From: an uncultured Actinomycetes bacterium | GTDB taxonomy: Bacteria; Actinomycetota; Actinomycetes; S36-B12 | Assembly: GCA_903960135.1 (NCBI GenBank) | Contig: CAJBZP010000001.1 | Coordinates: 1-41,796, forward strand | DNA: 41,796 nt | Reading direction: 5' to 3' | Made by a program: the position numbers and the translations under genes | Notes under the pieces: model-generated | Told to the model about the DNA's origin: nothing | The model's input: the letters and a program-made list of their open reading frames with translations, nothing else | The model's database searches: none | In this document: positions 33,043-41,796 of the stretch, piece after piece | How the letters are laid out: every line of letters starts with the position of its first letter | Position numbering within the stretch: position 1 is the stretch's first letter

Positions 33043-34598
33043 GGCCTTTCCAGCGCATCGGCGGCGCCGCCGCCAACCATCGTGCTGACCCCGTCAATGT
33101 CCAAGGTGCCGTCCAGCGCTCGCCTTTCAATACCCTCGAACAACTGCTTGCCCAAGAATTGCGCCTCGGGAATTTCAACCGGATAGACCCCGTCGAAGCA
33201 GGCTCGGCAGAGTTTCTCCTTGGGTATTGTCGTGGCCGCAATTAGTGCATCAAGGGAAACGTAGCCGAGTGAATCAGCGCCGATCGAACGGCAGATTTGC
33301 TCGACGGTGAGCCCGTTGGCCACCAGTTCCGACCTACTTGCAAAATCAATCCCGTAGAAGCAGGGCCACTCAACAGGGGGGCTCGAAATTCGCACGTGCA
33401 CCTCTCGGGCCCCCGCTTCCCGAAGCATGCGCACCAGTGCGCGCTGCGTATTGCCGCGCACGATCGAGTCGTCGACCACAACGAGTCTTTGCCCGCCGAT
33501 CACTTCGCGGAGCGGATTCAATTTCAAGCGGATTCCGAGTTGGCGAATTGACTGTGATGGCTGGATGAAAGTTCGGCCCACATACGCGTTCTTCACTAGG
33601 CCTTCGGAGAAGGCAATGCCCGACTCCTGCGCATACCCGATTGCGGCGTAGCGACCGGATTCGGGAACCGGAATAACAAGATCGGCAGTTACTGGGTGTT
33701 CGCGGGCTAGGATGCGCCCGGTTTCAACTCGGGTCACCTGAATACTGCGGCCCGCAATGGTGGTATCCGGGCGAGCCAGATACACGTATTCGAAAAGGCA
33801 GCCTTTGGGGTCGGCTTCGGCAAATCGCTCAGAGCGCACCCCTTGGTCATCGATGACGATGATTTCACCCGGTTCAATCTCGCGGACGAACGAGGCTCCG
33901 ATGATGTCGAGCGCCGCTGTTTCACTCGCCAATACCCAGCCGCGTTCGAGTCGGCCGAGGGATAGCGGTCTGATTCCCTGCGGGTCGCGTGCGCCATACA
34001 GGGCGTCGTCATCCATGAACACGAGGGAGAACGCACCTTTTACGTGCGGGAGTTCTTCCATCGCGGCCGCCATCACACTTAAATCCGGATGCGATGCGAG
34101 TAGTGCGGCTAACACATCGGTATCACTCGAGGCTTCTACCTGGGTATCAAGGGGTAGCTCACCTGACTCACGGGATAGCTCGATCAACCGCCGGCGCAAA
34201 GCTGCTGTGTTGGTGATGTTGCCGTTGTGTGCGAGCGCCAGATGCCCGGTTGCCGTCGATCGAAATGTCGGCTGCGCGTTCTCCCAGACACTGGCACCGG
34301 TAGTCGAATAACGCGTATGCCCGATAGCGACGTGCCCGCGCAGTGATTCCAGATTGGCTTCGGTGAAGACTTGGGAAACTAGACCCATGTCCTTGTAGAC
34401 GAGGATTTGACTGCCATCGCTAACAGCCATGCCGGCTGATTCTTGACCCCGGTGCTGCAAGGCGTAAAGACCGAAGTAGGTGAGTTTGGCGACTTCGTCG
34501 CCCGGTGCCCAAACACCGAAGACGCCGCACGCATCCTGGGGTCCCTTTTCACCCGGGAGGAGGTCATGTGAAAGGAGTCCATCACCGCGGGCCACCAT
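33039..34598 (-). CDS. purF: Amidophosphoribosyltransferase
   Basis: This 519-residue protein commits PRPP to purine synthesis by forming phosphoribosylamine from glutamine. The catalytic Cys24 (DACGVFGVW) follows a 23-residue propeptide, as in B. subtilis PurF. The PRPP loop VVVDDSIVRGNT is present. Cysteines in KGCLFEYVYLA, WPCFYGIDF and KLCRACFDG fit the oxygen-sensitive [4Fe-4S]-containing type. The end overlaps purM by four bases. The gene starts 46 bases after the SCP-like gene, so it belongs to the same purine cluster. Confidence 0.96.
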   Translation of the reverse strand: MVARGDGLLSHDLLPGEKGPQDACGVFGVWAPGDEVAKLTYFGLYALQHRGQESAGMAVSDGSQILVYKDMGLVSQVFTEANLESLRGHVAIGHTRYSTTGASVWENAQPTFRSTATGHLALAHNGNITNTAALRRRLIELSRESGELPLDTQVEASSDTDVLAALLASHPDLSVMAAAMEELPHVKGAFSLVFMDDDALYGARDPQGIRPLSLGRLERGWVLASETAALDIIGASFVREIEPGEIIVIDDQGVRSERFAEADPKGCLFEYVYLARPDTTIAGRSIQVTRVETGRILAREHPVTADLVIPVPESGRYAAIGYAQESGIAFSEGLVKNAYVGRTFIQPSQSIRQLGIRLKLNPLREVIGGQRLVVVDDSIVRGNTQRALVRMLREAGAREVHVRISSPPVEWPCFYGIDFASRSELVANGLTVEQICRSIGADSLGYVSLDALIAATTIPKEKLCRACFDGVYPVEIPEAQFLGKQLFEGIERRALDGTLDIDGVSTMVGGGAADALERP

Positions 34599-34644
34599 CT
34601 GAGCCTACGCGATTTTGTTGTCCGCCCTCACCGTAGGCGCGCAA

Positions 34645-35010
34645 CTATTCGAGGGACAGTTTTACTTCATCAAAGAGGGGTAGCCATGGTGATAGGTCCG
34701 AGCGCTCGCCACTGGCTCGAACTAGGTTCGTGGCCTGGGCCCACTCCTTGGCACCGACACATAACTCCAGCCAAGTGCGTGCATCAGTTTCCACCACCGC
34801 CGATGGCGTGCCACGTCGATGCGTGCGCCCGGGGATAGCCTGGACCGCGGCATAGGGCGGGATTCGAACTTCCACACTGCGACCGGGCGCAGCCTCGATC
34901 AAGGCAGCCAACGAGGCTTTCACCGCGGCTTTTAGCTGATCGGCCGGCGGCTCAGCGCCTCGAGCAAATACCGCCAGCACCTCGATTATGGATGTCGGGG
35001 TGGCCACCAT
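34645..35010 (-). CDS. Bacterial SCP-like (sterol-carrier orthologue) domain protein
   Basis: This 121-residue protein has conserved segments RSVEVRIPPYAAVQAI, HRRGTPSAVVETDARTWLEL and GERSDLSPWLPLF, typical of the actinobacterial SCP_3 family encoded between purL and purF. The ATG is four bases after the purL stop. Its ligand and role are unknown. Its constant location suggests a link to purine metabolism or merely to the operon. Confidence 0.82.
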   Translation of the reverse strand: MVATPTSIIEVLAVFARGAEPPADQLKAAVKASLAALIEAAPGRSVEVRIPPYAAVQAIPGRTHRRGTPSAVVETDARTWLELCVGAKEWAQATNLVRASGERSDLSPWLPLFDEVKLSLE

Positions 35011-35014
35011 TGAG

Positions 35015-37267
35015 CTAGCCGAAAAGTTCCGGCAGGGTGCGCTCGTGCTCGCGCCTTAGGTCGTCTAACGAGACACAGAAGAGGTCGGCGAAATCCAACT
35101 CAGGTGCTGCTGAGACAACTCCTATCTCGACCAGCGGGACACCCTTTTGCCCACACATGTCAAGAAGTTGGCCGGTAGCACTTGGACTCACGACCACCAC
35201 CGCGCGGCCGGTGGATTCAGCGAACATGAAGACAAATGGCTCCAAGGCCGCTGGCACCAGCACGGTCGCACCGGTGCCGGCGCGCAGGGCCATCTCAACC
35301 AACACCTGCGCCACCCCGCCGTCCGAGACATCATGTGCCGCCACGAACAACCCGCTCGTTGATCCGGCAACCAAAACCTCCGCCAAGGCGCGCTCGCGAT
35401 CAAGATCAACCCTGGGCGGTAAGCCACCGAGGTGACCATGCACATGATTGGCCCATTCACTCCCGCCAAACTCGTCATTGGTGTCACCAAGTAGATAAAT
35501 CCGATCCCCCGCACCAGCCCATGCCATGGAAGTACGCGTGGCGACGTCAGCGATAACACCGAGTACACCCACCACCGGTGTCGGCAAGATTGCGGTGGCA
35601 CCGGTTTGGTTGTAGAACGAGACATTGCCTCCGGTTACCGGAGTACCAAGTAGCAGGCACCCATCGGCCAGCCCGCGGGTGGCCTCGGCGAACTGCCACA
35701 TAACTTCAGGATCCTCCGGCGAGCCGAAGTTCAGGCAGTTGGTTACTGCGAGCGGCGTGGCACCCGAAGCAGCCACATTGCGATAGGCCTCAGCCAAGGC
35801 AAGTTGCGCACCCGCGTACGGGTCAAGCTTCGCGAAGCGCCCATTGCAATCGGTGGCGATGGCGACGCCAAGGCCGGTGCTCTCGTCGATGCGGATCATT
35901 CCCGCATCCTCCGGCTGCGCCAGCACCGTATTGCCTTGCACATAGCGGTCGTATTGCGAGGTCACCCACGACTTCGAGGCCAAGTTCGGCGCAGCCACCA
36001 TCACTAGCAGGGTATCTCGCAACTCGGGCCCGGTAACGGGCCGCTCCAGGTGATCTGTGGTGTCAGCCTGCAGAGCATCCTGCCAGGGCGGCCGGTGGTA
36101 CGGCCGTTCATAAACCGGGCCCTCATGCGCGACGGTGCGTGGTGGCACATCAACAATTCTTTCGCCATGCCAGTCGACGGTGAGCCGCCCACTCGCATTT
36201 ACCTCACCGATTACTACCGCCTCGACATCCCACTTCGCGCAGCGCTCCATGAACTCAGGTAGTCGATCTGGGCGCACAATCGCGCACATGCGCTCCTGCG
36301 ACTCACTCATCAGGATTTCTTCCGGTGACAAAGTCTCATCTCGCAACAAGACCCGATCGAGCCAGACGTGCATGCCGCCCTCACCATTTGACGCCAGCTC
36401 GCTGGTCGCACAGGAGATGCCCGCGCCGCCAAGATCTTGGATACCTTCGACTAACCCGGCTTGCAAGACTTCAAGGGTGGCCTCGATCAGCAACTTCTCC
36501 ATGAAGGGGTCGCCAACCTGCACACTCGGTCGTTTAGTCGGGCCACCGTCTGAAAACGTCTCGGAGGCTAGAACTGACACCCCACCAATACCATCGCCGC
36601 CGGTGCGGGCTCCGTAAAGCACAACCAGATTGCCGACACCCTTGGCACTGGCCAGATGAATGTCTTCATGCTTCATCGCACCCACGCAGAGGGCATTTAC
36701 GAGAGGGTTGCCGATATAGGAGGAGTCGAAGACGATTTCGCCACCGATATTCGGCAGGCCCAGGCAGTTACCGTAGCCGCCGATACCAGCCACGATGCCC
36801 GGTAGCACCCGACCGGTGTCTGGCGCATCAGCCGGCCCAAACCGGAGTGGATCCATCACGGCAAGGGGTCGGGCCCCCATCGACATGATGTCGCGCACGA
36901 TCCCGCCGATACCCGTCGCGGCACCTTGATAGGGCTCAACATAGGAAGGGTGATTATGGCTTTCGACTTTGAAAGTAACAGCCCAGCCGGCACCGATATC
37001 GACAACGCCGGCGTTCTCGCCGATGCCAACCAGAAGTGCGTCGGTCTTGGGGGCTTTCTCACCGAACTGACGTAAATGCACCTTTGATGACTTATATGAG
37101 CAGTGCTCACTCCACATGACCGAATACATCGCCAACTCCGACGAAGTCGGCCGGCGCTGGAGGATGTCGCGGATCTGCTGATACTCGTCAGGCTTTAATC
37201 CCAACTCGGCGAACGGTTGCGAGTGCTCAGGTGAGACTTCGGCGAGGGCCACGGTGTCGATGCTCAT
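35015..37267 (-). CDS. purL: Phosphoribosylformylglycinamidine synthase subunit II
   Basis: This 750-residue protein is the small-type PurL that works with PurS and PurQ to turn FGAR, glutamine and ATP into FGAM. Motifs include [78 protein letters not shown], and [10 protein letters not shown] in the second half. The start overlaps purQ by four bases (ATGA). The length fits the family (about 740). Confidence 0.97.
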   Translation of the reverse strand: MSIDTVALAEVSPEHSQPFAELGLKPDEYQQIRDILQRRPTSSELAMYSVMWSEHCSYKSSKVHLRQFGEKAPKTDALLVGIGENAGVVDIGAGWAVTFKVESHNHPSYVEPYQGAATGIGGIVRDIMSMGARPLAVMDPLRFGPADAPDTGRVLPGIVAGIGGYGNCLGLPNIGGEIVFDSSYIGNPLVNALCVGAMKHEDIHLASAKGVGNLVVLYGARTGGDGIGGVSVLASETFSDGGPTKRPSVQVGDPFMEKLLIEATLEVLQAGLVEGIQDLGGAGISCATSELASNGEGGMHVWLDRVLLRDETLSPEEILMSESQERMCAIVRPDRLPEFMERCAKWDVEAVVIGEVNASGRLTVDWHGERIVDVPPRTVAHEGPVYERPYHRPPWQDALQADTTDHLERPVTGPELRDTLLVMVAAPNLASKSWVTSQYDRYVQGNTVLAQPEDAGMIRIDESTGLGVAIATDCNGRFAKLDPYAGAQLALAEAYRNVAASGATPLAVTNCLNFGSPEDPEVMWQFAEATRGLADGCLLLGTPVTGGNVSFYNQTGATAILPTPVVGVLGVIADVATRTSMAWAGAGDRIYLLGDTNDEFGGSEWANHVHGHLGGLPPRVDLDRERALAEVLVAGSTSGLFVAAHDVSDGGVAQVLVEMALRAGTGATVLVPAALEPFVFMFAESTGRAVVVVSPSATGQLLDMCGQKGVPLVEIGVVSAAPELDFADLFCVSLDDLRREHERTLPELFG

Positions 37268-37941
37268 GAGCCAACCATCGATTTCAGGACGCTAGTGAAA
37301 AAGTTGATGCCATCTGTCGAGGGGCCGGTGAGCGATTCAACCGCGTGCTCCGGGTGCGGCATCAAACCCACGACGTTGCCACGCTCATTGGCTATCCCGG
37401 CGATATCACGCCGGCTGCCATTGGGATTTACTTCCAGGTATCGGGCGACAACTCGGCCTTCGGCCTCTAGCGCGTCAAGGGTGCGCTCATCGGCGACATA
37501 ACCACCTTCGCCATTCTTCAACGGGATCACGATTTCCTGGCCGCTCGTGAAGTCTGCGGTCCAGGGGGAACTCGTGTTCTCGATGCGCAGGCGCTGGTCG
37601 CGGCACATGAAGTGCAATGAGTCGTTACGGGTCAAAGCCCCGGGGAGTAGATGCGACTCACAAAGTATTTGAAACCCATTGCAGATGCCCAACAACGGCA
37701 TGCCGGCATTCGCGCGCTCGATTATTGAGTGCATAACAGGGGCAAAGCGCGCGATAGCCCCGCACCGAAGGTAATCGCCATACGAGAACCCACCTGGCAA
37801 GATCACCGCGTCGACCCGCTTCAGATCCTCGTCGCCATGCCAAAGTGCAATTGCCTCACCACCCGCGATGCGTACGGCTCGCGCAGCATCACGATCATCG
37901 AGTGAGCCGGGGAAGGTAACTACACCAACCCTTACGCTCAT
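37264..37941 (-). CDS. purQ: FGAM synthase glutaminase subunit
   Basis: This 225-residue class I glutamine amidotransferase supplies ammonia to PurL. The nucleophile Cys87 is in LLGICNGFQ and the His/Glu pair in [31 protein letters not shown] is typical. It overlaps purS and purL by four bases each, so the three are translated in a coupled run. Confidence 0.97.
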   Translation of the reverse strand: MSVRVGVVTFPGSLDDRDAARAVRIAGGEAIALWHGDEDLKRVDAVILPGGFSYGDYLRCGAIARFAPVMHSIIERANAGMPLLGICNGFQILCESHLLPGALTRNDSLHFMCRDQRLRIENTSSPWTADFTSGQEIVIPLKNGEGGYVADERTLDALEAEGRVVARYLEVNPNGSRRDIAGIANERGNVVGLMPHPEHAVESLTGPSTDGINFFTSVLKSMVGS

Positions 37942-38192
37942 ACCTGATCCTCGATTACCCGAAGTTTGTAGTCTTCGATCACCGGGTTACTGAGTAATTC
38001 GGCGGCCAGGGTTTCGAGCAGCTCAAGGCGCTCCCCTTCGACAACGCCGGCAAGATCGATGATGAACTGCTTTCCCTGGCGCACGCCGGTGACACCGGTC
38101 AGGCCAAGTCGGCGCAGGGAGCCTTCGACCGCGCGGCCTTGGGGGTCCAAAATCTCAGGCTTGAGCATGACGTCGACGACGACGCGGGCCAC
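37938..38192 (-). CDS. purS: FGAM synthase subunit PurS
   Basis: This 84-residue protein is the small bridging subunit that channels ammonia between PurQ and PurL. It begins [20 protein letters not shown] and has [17 protein letters not shown]. The GTG at 38192 is preferred because GGAG lies about six bases upstream and the family starts there; the frame open to 38261 adds an unconserved tail. It is the first gene of the purine run. Confidence 0.93.
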   Translation of the reverse strand: MARVVVDVMLKPEILDPQGRAVEGSLRRLGLTGVTGVRQGKQFIIDLAGVVEGERLELLETLAAELLSNPVIEDYKLRVIEDQV

Positions 38193-38279
38193 GGGCGCTC
38201 CATTGCTAGTCGCAGGTCCAAAGTTTCGGTCTGGGAAGGTGACCAGTCTATCGGGCCACACCTGGCGAACTGGGAACCC

Positions 38280-38321
38280 AGGAACTAGGAACTAGGAACT
38301 AGGAACTAGGAACTTGGTTCT
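38280..38321. repeat. Heptanucleotide tandem repeat (AGGAACT, five copies)
   Basis: Five perfect copies occupy 38280-38314 and a mirrored TGGTTCT follows. The array lies between purS and the small membrane gene, and the last two codons and stop of that gene are made from it. It is a likely variable-number repeat. Degenerate related blocks (GGGAACCCA) precede it. Confidence 0.85.
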
Positions 38322-38617
38322 ATTGCCTTTAGGCTGCCGGCCGGGGAGCCGGTGTCATCGGCGGCTTCGCCCGCGGCCATGCTATTGCCCCGGCGCGTCG
38401 CCGAGTCACTCGCGACAAGATCGATCTTGGGATGGGCGAGGTAGTGCGCAAGGATGCGATTTCCGATATTGAGGATGATCGTGATCATCAGCGTGATCAG
38501 CAGAAACTGAACCAAAACCCCGACGAGATCCACGTCAGGATCCTGAAATGCATTGATAAAGGCGCCGGCGTTGAAGATCAACGAGATCACCATTGAGAGG
38601 GGCAGCAGACCTATCAT
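38306..38617 (-). CDS. Small two-helix membrane protein downstream of flagellar genes
   Basis: In this 103-residue protein, two hydrophobic spans lie at about residues 3-25 and 32-53 (VGVLVQFLLITLMITIILNI), followed by a hydrophilic Ala/Gly/Ser-rich tail. The ATG shares one base with the stop of the FlhF-like gene, indicating translational coupling to flagellar export genes. I do not recognise the family; a flagellar or motor-associated accessory is only an inference from position. Its stop falls in a heptamer repeat, so its C-terminus may vary among strains. Confidence 0.55.
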   Translation of the reverse strand: MIGLLPLSMVISLIFNAGAFINAFQDPDVDLVGVLVQFLLITLMITIILNIGNRILAHYLAHPKIDLVASDSATRRGNSMAAGEAADDTGSPAGSLKAIEPSS

Positions 38618-40344
38618 CAGAGGGCTAGGTTACCAATCTGATCAGTTGAAGTGGGCGCCTTCGAATTCGCTGACCTTACTTTAGCGTCCTCGCATGGCAC
38701 GCCGTCCCGAAACACGATCGGGATGCCTAAGGCTTTGAGGGCGCCAGGATTTGTTGAATCCAGTTCATTAATCACCATCAGCGCCGAGATGTTTCCGAAG
38801 CACTGGGTCCAACGGCTTAAGGACGCGACGGTTCGGGCAGCGTCCACGACTGCCCAAACATGATCAGCCTTCAGTGCTTCGACGGCCTTGACGATGCGCA
38901 CCCGATCCAGATCGTTAGTGCCCATTGGGAAAGGCGAGTGCACGATGACGATGGTGGGAGTCTGCTGCCGGTTCACCAGATCGAGAACTTGGTCGGCACC
39001 TGAATACAAGAAGTGCTGCGCCGGTGCCAGGCCGGCAACCGATACACCGGCGGGGGTGATGGCCAAGATAGAGATCTCGTCACGGCCGCACGCCTCGCTG
39101 ATGTCCTGAGCCTGCCGGTATGCCTCCTCGGCATCCCCGACAAGTACTAGTACCTCGCCCGCATCAATGGGTACGCCAACGGGAATTTGGTAGAACGAAA
39201 GCTTCTGCTTCGCTGGACTCACGACAAATTGGTCGAGGTCATCTTGCAGTACCTCAGTCGCCTGATCTAGTACATCCGGCGCCTGGAACTTAACGCTGAA
39301 TGCGGCCGGTTTGGCAACTGCGACAACTACTGGCTTCACTGATTGCGGTGCTTGGGTTAGCTCTACCTTTGGCACCGGTACAACCGGGCTACGTCGCGGA
39401 CGCTCGGCGGCTACACCGGCTGACTTCTTGACGATCGGCGGCGCACTTCGAGCAATCGTCTCGGCAACCGTAAATATCTGGAGCAATCTGGCTTCATCGG
39501 GCCCTAAGGTGCCGCGCTTGGAATAGAACCGCTCCACCTTGTTGCGCTGTGCCCTGATCTCATCGCTGATCTGGGTCCGCCAATGCTCCTCGCCGTGGCT
39601 GCTGGCGACCGAGACTGGCTTGGGTGCTTGCGGGGCGGTAACGGCTTCGATGACTGGTACCGGCGGGGGGAGTTCTTCCTGGACGATCACCGGAACCGTG
39701 ATTTGTACAGGTGCCTCTTCTAGGTCCATTGCTGCAACTAGTCGATCAGCCGGCGAGAGTTGATCGTGGACGGAAGTGTCTTCGATGGGTGGGGCCTGTG
39801 ACAACAGATCACGCAGCCTCGACTGCTGCTCCAAGCTCGCCGGTGCAGTTCTGCTTGGGCGCTTCGCCCGGTTTTTCGCGGCGCGCTTATTGCGCAGCCG
39901 CAACCGGAAACCCTTTTTCTTACGGGACGAGTCGGTGCCGTTGCTCAAAGTGGCGTCGAGATCGGTCAGTTCATCAGGGCCCAAGGGGTCGGCACCGACA
40001 CTCGCGTTATCGCCGAAGTCCTGGGAATTAAGTGCCCGTGCCTGCTCGAGTAGATCCCGAGCCCATTCCTGTGCAGACGCCGCGGCCTGGTCGTTTTGAC
40101 TGCGGGTAGCGATCTCGCCCAATGACATCCCCGCGGTTACAGGTTGCGCCGCAATACCGGCTACTAGCCGAGGATCAACAATCTCGATGGTCACCTCATA
40201 ATGCTGCTTGGCAAAGAAACCGCCCACCCCGCCCGAACGAACCTGTTCGGCTTGGATGACCTTGAAGTCACGGCCGTAGTTGGATTCGATCTCACGCAGT
40301 ATTCCCTTGAGGTCTGGTCCCTCAAGCAACATTCGCAGGCTCAC
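38617..40344 (-). CDS. FlhF-like protein lacking GTPase motifs
   Basis: The product is about 575 residues. The N-terminus (MLLEGPDLKGILREIESNYG, then DFKVIQAEQV...GGVGGFFAKQHYEV) resembles the FlhF head that begins flagellar SRP-like GTPases. A long disordered middle has a basic patch (RLRLRNKRAAKNRAKRPSR). The C-terminal 170 residues resemble an SRP-type NG domain (VLVLVGDAEEAYRQAQDISE, VWAVVDAARTVASLSRW, then MVINELDSTNPGALKALGIP and VFRDGVPCEDA). The P-loop GxxGxGKT, DTAGR and TKLD motifs are all missing or changed to forms unlikely to bind GTP. GTG 40344 or ATG 40332 may be the start; both overlap flhA. Confidence 0.6.
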   Translation of the reverse strand: MSLRMLLEGPDLKGILREIESNYGRDFKVIQAEQVRSGGVGGFFAKQHYEVTIEIVDPRLVAGIAAQPVTAGMSLGEIATRSQNDQAAASAQEWARDLLEQARALNSQDFGDNASVGADPLGPDELTDLDATLSNGTDSSRKKKGFRLRLRNKRAAKNRAKRPSRTAPASLEQQSRLRDLLSQAPPIEDTSVHDQLSPADRLVAAMDLEEAPVQITVPVIVQEELPPPVPVIEAVTAPQAPKPVSVASSHGEEHWRTQISDEIRAQRNKVERFYSKRGTLGPDEARLLQIFTVAETIARSAPPIVKKSAGVAAERPRRSPVVPVPKVELTQAPQSVKPVVVAVAKPAAFSVKFQAPDVLDQATEVLQDDLDQFVVSPAKQKLSFYQIPVGVPIDAGEVLVLVGDAEEAYRQAQDISEACGRDEISILAITPAGVSVAGLAPAQHFLYSGADQVLDLVNRQQTPTIVIVHSPFPMGTNDLDRVRIVKAVEALKADHVWAVVDAARTVASLSRWTQCFGNISALMVINELDSTNPGALKALGIPIVFRDGVPCEDAKVRSANSKAPTSTDQIGNLAL

Positions 40345-41796
40345 TACCCACCGCCCCTACTGTCTGGATATCAATTGGTCCGCCGAGTTCTGAGTACGAA
40401 AGAATTGGCAGTCTTGGGAATTCATGGCGCAGTTGCCGGTAAAGCGGGGCCCGGAGCTGACTCGCACAGATCAGCACTGGCGAGACTCCCGTCTCCTCGG
40501 CTGCATTGACCAAACGTCCGATGTCAGCACTCATGCGGGAAAGGATCGATGCATCGATTGCCAGCACCTGGCCCTCCTGCCCGGCCCGGGACGACGACAG
40601 CAGGCTTTGTTCGAAGCTCGGGTCCAAGGTGATGACGTGCAGGACCCCATCCATCGCAGCCCGTGAACTAATTGACGAGCCCAATACCTCGCGAGCCGCC
40701 TCGACCAGGGCTTCTGTGCCCTGACGACCGGTGCGGATACCGGCGGACATTGCCTCGAAGATGCGGGCCAGATCCCGGATTGCCACCCGTTCGCGGAGCA
40801 AGCCCTGAAGCACCTGCTGGATTTCGCCGAGTGTCGCCTGCGCGGGTGTTAACTCCTCGACAACAGATGGGTGGGTCTGACGCAAAGAGTCGACCAACAG
40901 CTTTACATCCTCTCGGGAGAGGAGTTCGGCTGCGTGCTTGCGCACCGTCTCAGCCAGGTGGGTGGTCACAATTGAGGCGCGATCGATGACCGTGGCGCCC
41001 ATCAGTTCGGCTTGACGCTGGAACGCAACGGGAACCCACCGAGCATCTAGGCCAAATACCGGTTCCTTGGTTTCCTCACCAGGTAGTGACTCAATGTTGT
41101 CACCGATGACGAGCACATGCCCCGGAGGTGCCTGACCGCGCGCGACCTCGACTCCGTGCAACCGGATCCGATAGGTAGCAAGGGGCAGGTCGGTGTCGTC
41201 CCGCGTGCGAACCGTGGGAAGGACGAGGCCGAGTTCCATCGCGAGTTTGCGGCGCAGGGCCTTCACTCTGACCAGTAGATCTCCGCCAACATTGGGGTCA
41301 ACTAGATCGATGATGTCGTAACTGAGCCCAAGCTCGAGGGCATCAACCTGCAAGTCTTTAACGATGGCCTCGGGACTGTCGGGCAGCGGCTTGCCCGCGG
41401 TCAATGCCGCCTGCGCGCCCGGTGCCTCGAGGGCTTTCTTATCCGTTGCTGCTGCCGTGCGAGCCAGCCGCCGGCCAATCAGCATTAGGCCGCCACCGAC
41501 CACGAGAAATGGCAGTGCCGGCATGCCTGGAATGATGGCAAGCGCCGCGATGCCGCCGCCGGCGATGATCAGCGTGCGTCGCTGGCCTTTCAATTGCGCG
41601 ATTACATCCGAAGACATGTCACCGTCGGTGGCGGCCCGAGTAACCATGAGGCCGGTCGCAACAGCGAGCATCAGTGCGGGGATCTGCGCGGTCAAGCCGT
41701 CGCCGACCGTGAGGAGGCTATAGGTATCGATCGCCTCTGAGAAGCTCATCCCCTTCTGGGTGAGCCCAATTGCGACGCCACCGAAGAGGTTGATGA
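40322..41796 (-). CDS. flhA: Flagellar export gate protein FlhA (5' end beyond window)
   Basis: The frame stays open to the window edge and encodes the second half of FlhA: INLFGGVAIGLTQKGMSFSE, then TVGDGLTAQIPALMLAVATG and the last membrane helices. The cytoplasmic domain includes LGLSYDIIDLVDPNVGGDLL, LPTVRTRDDTDLPLATYRIR and AIDASILSRM. FlhA forms the export ring of the flagellar type III apparatus and binds substrate-chaperone complexes. The N-terminal part (about 200 residues) is outside the window. The end overlaps the FlhF-like gene by 11 or 23 bases, depending on that gene's start. Confidence 0.96.
   Translation of the reverse strand, partial: INLFGGVAIGLTQKGMSFSEAIDTYSLLTVGDGLTAQIPALMLAVATGLMVTRAATDGDMSSDVIAQLKGQRRTLIIAGGGIAALAIIPGMPALPFLVVGGGLMLIGRRLARTAAATDKKALEAPGAQAALTAGKPLPDSPEAIVKDLQVDALELGLSYDIIDLVDPNVGGDLLVRVKALRRKLAMELGLVLPTVRTRDDTDLPLATYRIRLHGVEVARGQAPPGHVLVIGDNIESLPGEETKEPVFGLDARWVPVAFQRQAELMGATVIDRASIVTTHLAETVRKHAAELLSREDVKLLVDSLRQTHPSVVEELTPAQATLGEIQQVLQGLLRERVAIRDLARIFEAMSAGIRTGRQGTEALVEAAREVLGSSISSRAAMDGVLHVITLDPSFEQSLLSSSRAGQEGQVLAIDASILSRMSADIGRLVNAAEETGVSPVLICASQLRAPLYRQLRHEFPRLPILSYSELGGPIDIQTVGAVGSEPANVA

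Noticed and set aside
38280-38321. Heptamer array considered as a CRISPR or telomere-like element
   Set aside because: There are no spacers, and the array is short and internal between housekeeping genes.

Overview
The window looks like chromosome of a flagellated, nitrate-respiring actinobacterium of moderate-to-high GC. The evidence for this is the block bldC / amino-acid dehydrogenase / DUF3073 / purM / purF / SCP-like / purL / purQ / purS, an order I know from Streptomyces and relatives, together with a polyphosphate-glucokinase-type ROK kinase and frequent GTG starts. The species cannot be named from sequence alone. A freshwater lineage is a guess.

Layout. 1-1.0 kb: a truncated Xre-type regulator and a nucleotidyltransferase-fold protein, probably a toxin-antitoxin pair. 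1.0-2.2 kb: an SDR dehydrogenase and a small HExxH metallopeptidase. 2.3-2.6 kb: tRNA-Glu, tRNA-Asp and tRNA-Phe. 2.6-6.8 kb: a probable 4.2-kb genomic island in tRNA-Phe. The last 43 bp of the tRNA gene region are repeated exactly at 6754-6796, and between the copies lie a secreted beta-propeller/SUMF protein, a ClC-type transporter and a small multi-zinc protein, with no integrase. 6.8-15 kb: accessory region with a phytase-like esterase, an IS256 transposase remnant, a serine beta-lactamase-like hydrolase, a secreted protein of unknown role, a vapBC pair broken by two frameshifts, a 47-residue zinc ribbon, several orphan coding scraps, and a FAD oxidase bracketed by a 27-bp direct repeat that duplicates the 3' end of the neighbouring glucokinase gene.

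14.65-19.1 kb (minus strand): a tightly coupled run encoding a small membrane protein, a methyltransferase, a membrane sulfatase-fold enzyme and the glucokinase. 19.3-30.1 kb: a complete nitrate respiration unit. Two NarK-type transporters are transcribed leftward; a SufR-like cysteine-containing regulator, narG, narH, narJ, narI and a YwiC-like membrane protein are transcribed rightward. A perfect inverted repeat sits in the 77-bp divergent gap. NarK proteins bring in nitrate and exchange nitrite, NarGHI reduces nitrate at the membrane, and NarJ inserts the cofactor. No nitrite reductase is present in the window.

30.1-38.2 kb: bldC, the dehydrogenase, DUF3073 and the purine genes. PurF makes phosphoribosylamine, PurSQL makes FGAM and PurM makes AIR. 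38.3-41.8 kb: the end of a flagellar export operon with flhA (cut by the window edge), an FlhF-like protein that has lost the recognisable GTPase motifs, and a small two-helix membrane protein ending inside a heptanucleotide tandem repeat.
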